64,000 bases of DNA, from positions 4,774,001 through 4,838,000 of the forward strand of contig NC_089423.1 in NCBI RefSeq assembly GCF_013426205.1, written 5' to 3'. Position 1 is the first letter of the stretch. The number at the start of each line of letters is the position of its first letter. Origin of the DNA: Metarhizium brunneum (lineage: Eukaryota; Ascomycota; Sordariomycetes; Hypocreales; Clavicipitaceae). The position numbers and the translations under genes are program-made. The notes below the pieces were generated by a model that saw only the letters and a list, made by a program, of their open reading frames with translations, was not told where the DNA came from and did not search any database. Shown piece after piece: positions 58,880 through 64,000 of the stretch.

Positions 58880-59800
58880 ATGGCTCCAGTTGGCGACTAT
58901 GCCGACAGACCTACTCAACGGCCGGCCCGCGACGACGACATGGACAGAAGAGACAGTCATAGAAGCTCACGGAGAGCTCCAGACGGCGGCCGCCAGGAAC
59001 GACAAAGGTCCCGTGACAGAAGGCGGCGCTCACGAACCCCAGACTCTCCCGGCCGGCATCGCCGTCGCCGGCATCGGTCCCACGATGGAGAGCGTGAAAG
59101 GGGCAGTGGCGGTAACCTTGACATCCGATCCGGCAGGCAAGAAAGAGCTCGTAACGATGAGCGTTCAGATCGCCGAAGACGGCGCAGAGATGATGGCGAA
59201 TCGGATGAGGACCGTCGAAGGGACCGTCGAAACCCTGTGAAGCAAGGAGGGCCATTGCCGTCACAAGAAGACTCCTTCGCCATTGTGAAAGGGGAAGAGC
59301 CGGAGAAGCCCAAGGAGAAGCCTAATTTTGGCAGCTCGGGAGCACTAGCCGCAGCGTCCAACTCGATTGCTCAGGCCGATGGGTCATCCATTGTCCTCAA
59401 GTACCATGAACCACCGGAAGCTCGGAAGCCGCCGACCCGAGACCAGTGGAAGCTCTTCGTCTTCAAAGGAGGCGACATTGTCGATACTATTGATCTCAGC
59501 TTGCGAAGCTGCTGGTTGGTTGGACGGGAGATGGCAGTTGTGGACTTGCCAGCCGAGCACCCCAGCATTAGCAAGCAGCACGCCGTGATACAGTTTCGTT
59601 ACACGGAAAAACGAAACGAGTATGGAGACAAAATTGGCCGAGTGAAGCCGTACTTGATCGATCTGGAAAGCGCCAATGGAACCGTACTGAATGATAGCAA
59701 AGTTCCTGATAGTCGGTACTTGGAACTGCGAGACAAGGATATGATTCAATTCGGGAACAGCACAAGAGAATACGTTGTCATGCTGGCACCCAGAGATTAA
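58880..59800 (+). CDS. FHA-domain protein, SNIP1/Pml1-like
   Basis: Pml1 in yeast and SNIP1 in animals belong to the RES complex, which helps retention and splicing of pre-mRNA in the nucleus. The gene is a single exon encoding 306 residues. The N-terminal 120 residues are Arg/Asp/Ser-rich with RS- and RD-type repeats (RRRRSRTPDSPGRHRRRRH), as in animal SNIP1 but longer than in yeast Pml1. The segment DQWKLFVFKGGDIVDTIDL begins the forkhead-associated domain, with WLVGRE, PSISKQHAVIQFR and the typical DLESANGTVLN, a phosphothreonine-binding fold. The end EYVVMLAPRD matches the family. An overlapping plus-strand frame in the RS region is a shadow. Confidence 0.94.
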   Translation: MAPVGDYADRPTQRPARDDDMDRRDSHRSSRRAPDGGRQERQRSRDRRRRSRTPDSPGRHRRRRHRSHDGERERGSGGNLDIRSGRQERARNDERSDRRRRRRDDGESDEDRRRDRRNPVKQGGPLPSQEDSFAIVKGEEPEKPKEKPNFGSSGALAAASNSIAQADGSSIVLKYHEPPEARKPPTRDQWKLFVFKGGDIVDTIDLSLRSCWLVGREMAVVDLPAEHPSISKQHAVIQFRYTEKRNEYGDKIGRVKPYLIDLESANGTVLNDSKVPDSRYLELRDKDMIQFGNSTREYVVMLAPRD

Positions 59801-61887
59801 GATTTGATTTTGCAACATTGTTCCCCTTTTTTTTTTCTGTACGCCCTTGTTCACGTCTCTTTTCAAACATCGGACGAACCACTTTTCATGCATACAATCT
59901 AAACTCCTATGCATCTATCTTGCTGTACTGGTTGACATCTGACAAGGCATTCCTGAGAGAGCAGGACGTCGATGCCGCAGGCACCATCGAGCTTACCGAT
60001 GCTAGGCTCGTATTTATGCACCCACATGAACCAACGGTGTCACCAACATGCGTCCAAACAAAGAGTGGAAGCAAGGACCACGGACGAATGATGTGGCTGA
60101 GAGTGCTGCCACCACCTTGTAGAACCGTCTTGGCTAGTTATATCCACGCACACAATGCTATGCCAAGGTTGCACCGAATGTCGTGGGAAAAGGATGAAGA
60201 GGTGACTTGAAACTGGCTCTTGTCCCGTCGTAATACGCGCGCCCTTGACATGTCGATAAGGAATACTTGAAGAGACCTTTCCTCGAGAAGTACGTTGGCT
60301 GCTTCGTCCTTGGGATGATCAACGGCTTCCCTCGATGCCAAGGATCATGCACCTGGAATATGTCGACATGTCGATGCACTGGATGAATTCTTGGAGCACC
60401 ACATGCAAGTTCTTGAAGATGTGGGCCCTCATACGCGCCAACTGAGTTCAGTTCGTCCTGCATCACAGGCAACAGTCGCAACTGACAACCGGAGATGCAG
60501 GCCCTTCGCAGGGTCGTGTGCCTATCTAGCCTGCTTGCGCACCAATCAGAGGACAAGAATGGAAAGACGACAGCAGAGTCCAGAACTAGAGGCGAACTCG
60601 GCAGAAGGTGATGGATGATTCCAAACGGTGGTGGTGACACCAGATCAGGCCTCCGAGCCTTAAGTGCGCTGGAAAGTTACGTCGATGTAACCGCGCAACT
60701 TTTAGCCTTTTCACGCTCTGAAAGACGGCGCCGGCCCGTCAGAACAGCCAATCAATTCACTTCCGGCATGAATGTGGGTGACGACGCGTCTGGTGCCGCC
60801 GTCATTGTTCACGTCCAGCGAAACCAGAGGTACCATGGCCAATGACTGTCTGGTGTGAGATGACTGAGGTCGTCTAGATGGAAGTTGTGTGCGGAGTATG
60901 CACACCACCGATATGGATATGGCCTTTCCAAGCAACCTCAACAATACGCGGGACTCGGATACGGGGTCTCACCAAGCGTGATGAGATGGGAAAGGGTCGT
61001 CAACTGCGGCTGTCGCATGTGTCAGATGTCACATCGCAGCACTGAGCCTGGTTGAGTGGGAGTTTTGCACAAATATGTGTGCATCTCAGATGCCTGCGTC
61101 AAGTCACCTCAACAACAACACAACAACAGAGCCCAATTCCTCACCTACAAATAAATCATGGCGAGAGGTAGCCCGCGGAACAATACACCAACTGCCCAGT
61201 TAAATCCGTGTTTGCAGTTTCTCCCTTGGCTGGCACCTTGCCACTCGTTAGACATCTCCGGAGGAGGGTGCGGTTCTTTCGGCCGAATATCCTGCATTAG
61301 CACGGAGGTGACTGTGATGGCCCGGACGATGTCAAACTCATGCTACTGGCTAGTCCCTGTGATGCCGGCCGCCAGTTTCCCCTGTGGATTCGTAATGGCA
61401 GACGACGGGTAGTCTATTCTTGGTCCGTTCTGGCATGTGGGGGATTCAATGAAACCTTGAGGGCACATGCCCATGTACGCCGTACGATAGTTTCTTCGAT
61501 TCGGCCCTGTCATGGATCCTCACGTTGCTGTCCGCCTACATCCGGTCTCTCTCTTTGGATGTGCCGCTCCACCGGCCGGCTCGATTCGACAAGGTGCAAG
61601 GTTTTTGTCCCTCGGCTCCGTGACGAGTGAAAGGCTGAAAGGGTGAAAGGGTGAAAGGCTTGGGGATTTCACGGCTGTCACGGTTGTGTATAAAGACTTG
61701 AGATGCCGTCGTCCAAGAAGGTGAAGAGAATAAAACAGAACCATTCCAGACAATCAGACAAGCTTGATAGAATTGTATTTTGCTCGTTACGACCGCTGCA
61801 GCTGATAAAAGACAGAAGCAGTTGTTATACGTGTTATTTCCCCCCTTTCCTTCTCCTCCTTTCACTCGTTGCGTTAAACTAATCACC
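59801..61887. other. Intergenic region
   Basis: No gene is supported in about 2.1 kb. Open frames occur on both strands without recognisable motifs. A run of GTGAAAGG units lies at about 61627-61660 and the last 100 bases are CT-rich, consistent with the esterase leader. Confidence 0.5.
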
Positions 61888-63325
61888 ATGGTACGTCATC
61901 CACGGCCCTCTCCTTCTCCTAGTGCTCCTGGCCTCCCATATGATTGATTACTCACCCCGATAATCGTCGCAGGGCTTCGAACGCAACATTTCTCGCTACG
62001 AAACCTCAGCCGTCTACTCCCACCCAGACGCCAAGGTAGACATCGTCCTCGTCCACGGCCTCAACGGCAACCCGGAAAAGACATGGACCGCCAGCAACGG
62101 CACCTTCTGGCCTACCGATCTCCTGCCCGAGTCCCTCAGGGGCGTCCAAGCCAACGTCCTCGTCTACGGGTACAACGCCGATGTGTACTCGCGCAAGAAC
62201 GACCGCAGCGCAAGCGACAACTTCATACACCAACATGCCCAGACACTCATTACGAACCTCACTCTGTACCGGAAGAGCGAGGGCACTTTTCGAAACCCCA
62301 TTATCTGGGTCTGCCACAGCCTGGGCGGCATCTTGGTGAAGCGCGCGCTGCTGTACTCGAATGACTTGCGCATGACACACCATCAAGACTATCGATCCAT
62401 CTACGTGTCTACATTTGGCCTCGTCTTCCTCGGCACCCCGCATGTAGGATCAGACGCCGCTACGTGGGGGCTCATGCTGCAGGGCATGGCGGATGCCATT
62501 ATGCCCAGGAAGTTGTTCGAGTCCGAGTCGGTGCTGCTCAAGACCCTCAAGAAGGACAACGAGACGTTGGCGAATATCAACAACCACTTCCTCGACATCT
62601 ACCAGCGGTTCAGGATTCACATGGTCCACGAGAACCACAAGACTGACATTAAAGGCACCAAGTACGTGTAGCTTAGCCTTCTTGTCCCTTTGCTCCCAAG
62701 CCACAAGGACAAAACACTAATACAAGCCGGTTCAGGATCACAATTGTCGATGCCAACTCAGCAAGCCCCCAACTGCCCGGGGTAACATACTACGGCGTGG
62801 AGGCGACGCACTCGCAAATGTGCAAGTTTGCCAGCAAAAACGCCCCTGGTTTCCGAGCCGTGTCAACCGACATTCGCCAATGGGTCCAAGATGCGCCCGC
62901 CCTCATCAATGTGCGCTGGGAAGCAGAAGAGCAGGACAAGGCTACCCGCATGCGACACGAGATCCATGAACGAATGTCCCCATTTGTAAGTCGTGCCATG
63001 GCTGCACTCTTCATTTCAAAAGCAAAAGAAGCAATATCTAATTAGGATCCCAAAGATGTCTCCGTCTTCGCCATACATGACTCCGTCCTCACCATTCGTA
63101 TCGCCATCTTCGCCACGCCGAGAAAGCGACCTGTCCAACATGTCGTCGCTGTCACTCAGCGACGGATCCACCCTTTCTTCGGTATCCCTCTCTTCGTCCC
63201 ATGTTCCGCGGACGTTTCTCGCCGCGCCGCCGAGGCAGGATGTTGTCCCGCCAAAGATTCCTACCGTGATTGTGTTGGATGAGATGGGCGCCGTGGCAGA
63301 GCGGTTTTACAAGCTGAGGAAATAG
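61888..63325 (+). CDS. DUF676-type alpha/beta hydrolase (putative serine esterase)
   Basis: The family comprises lipase-like serine esterases; in fungi the domain also occurs at the front of NACHT/NLR-like proteins, but here it stands alone. Exons are 61888-61890, 61973-62661, 62736-62985 and 63056-63325, giving 403 residues. The first exon consists of the ATG only, followed directly by GTACGT. The fold shows IVLVHGLNGNPEKTW (oxyanion strand), the nucleophile Ser117 in VCHSLGGIL, FLGTPHVGSD, and a plausible catalytic His in GVEATHSQMCKF. The last splice joins ERMSPF to MSPSSPYMTPSSPFVSPSS, a Ser/Pro-rich tail of about 90 residues that may be regulatory. A nearer AG at 63045 would put this tail out of frame, so I reject it. 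The substrate is unknown. Confidence 0.88.
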
Positions 63326-64000
63326 GAGGGCTTGTCTTTTTTTTTCCCCTTGGCAAAAAAACAAAAAGTGCAATTTTTAGTTTTTCCACGTCTGTGTTTT
63401 TTTAGCTAGTTGGCTTGCCGGGATTGTTTGGGTCTGCTTTTAAAGAGAAAATGCCTGCAAAGGCCATGCATTGTCCATGATGATGTTTTTACTACTAGGC
63501 ATATATATTAGAATGCTCACAGGGCTAATTTTGTATTTCTACACCCGATGCTAATTTCTTGCCTAATTTGACAATGTAGATTGCATTATTTTGGAACACT
63601 ACTCTTGTCCTTGTGTCTTGGAGCAGCGTTAGAGCAGCAAAACAGCGGTTGGTGGTGGAAGCGTCAGTGTATGTATACGAGGGCTACGCGATGGCGCATG
63701 ATACATACATGGCTCGTACAACAGCGGAATGTCTGCCGAGGCGGGCTTACCATGTCACGACCGTATAATGGCACAGCAGCGTTTGCCGTGGTATAACATA
63801 CATAGACACCAGATGGCTCAGGCTCAGGCTCAGGTCTTGGGCTCGGTGCCGCCACGCCGTCTCGACACTCGACTCGACTTGACGCCAAAAAGGGAATTTT
63901 GTACAGAGCTGCCAACCACCGAGTTTCCTCCTTGTGCATGAATGGCAACTCGCGTGCATCAACGCCATGCCTGTCTAGCAGTTCCGAGTCGAGCAGCGGC
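63326..64000. other. Terminal intergenic region
   Basis: T- and A-rich sequence just after the esterase stop suits a 3' UTR. A GGCTCA hexamer repeat lies at 63814-63832. No gene is cut by the window edge as far as I can see. Confidence 0.5.

Noticed and set aside
1..64000. CRISPR arrays, insertion sequences or prokaryotic operons
   Set aside because: No regularly spaced repeats, terminal inverted repeats with transposase frames, or closely packed uninterrupted genes are present; the gene structure is fungal.

Overview
The window is nuclear DNA of a filamentous ascomycete, most likely a sordariomycete and perhaps hypocrealean. Genes are split by short introns (about 50-160 bp) with GT..AG ends and CTAAC-type branch sites. 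Intergenic regions are long, with CT-rich leaders and T/A-rich tails. The proteins are typical of Pezizomycotina. I found no bacterial features, CRISPR arrays, intact transposons, rRNA or convincing tRNA genes. The genus call is an impression from gene content, not a computed result.

Layout: 1-4.9 kb has no gene I can support. From 4.9 to 23.9 kb lie conserved housekeeping genes: a mitochondrial one-cysteine peroxiredoxin (+), an Ariadne-type RBR ubiquitin ligase (+), exonuclease 1 (-), TMA16 (+), the mitochondrial acidic matrix protein MAM33 (+), an oxysterol-binding-family lipid transfer protein (-) and a large Sro7/tomosyn exocytosis regulator (+). From 23.9 to 31.5 kb the region is sparse, with a doubtful hypothetical gene near 24.2-25.0 kb and an unrecognised putative nuclear protein at 29-30.3 kb (+).

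From 31.5 to 46.7 kb come NOP9 (-), a PLP-dependent group II decarboxylase (-), a Ras-family GTPase (+) after a 3 kb gene-free stretch, an AMMECR1-domain protein (-), a 65-residue secreted peptide (+) and a multi-span membrane protein with a long polar tail (+). From 47.4 to 57.8 kb the content looks accessory: an amidase (-), a broken-looking AT-rich stretch at 50-53 kb, then a Zn2Cys6 transcription factor (-) divergent from a 2-haloacid dehalogenase (+). The window ends with an FHA-domain splicing factor (+) and a DUF676-type serine esterase whose start codon is alone on its first exon (+).

No operon-like pathway links these genes. The closest to a functional pair is the transcription factor and dehalogenase sharing a 1.5 kb divergent promoter. 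The best leads are: splice variants that stay in frame in the dehalogenase, amidase and RBR ligase; a Ras protein without a CAAX box; an 11-codon upstream ORF ending across the transcription factor's start codon; the one-cysteine peroxiredoxin; and short palindromes of the TACGGAGTA/TACTCCGTA and AAGTACTT/AGGTACCT kinds scattered through the intergenic DNA. All splice models were made by eye, using intron consensus, frame and family resemblance; residue numbers follow from those models.
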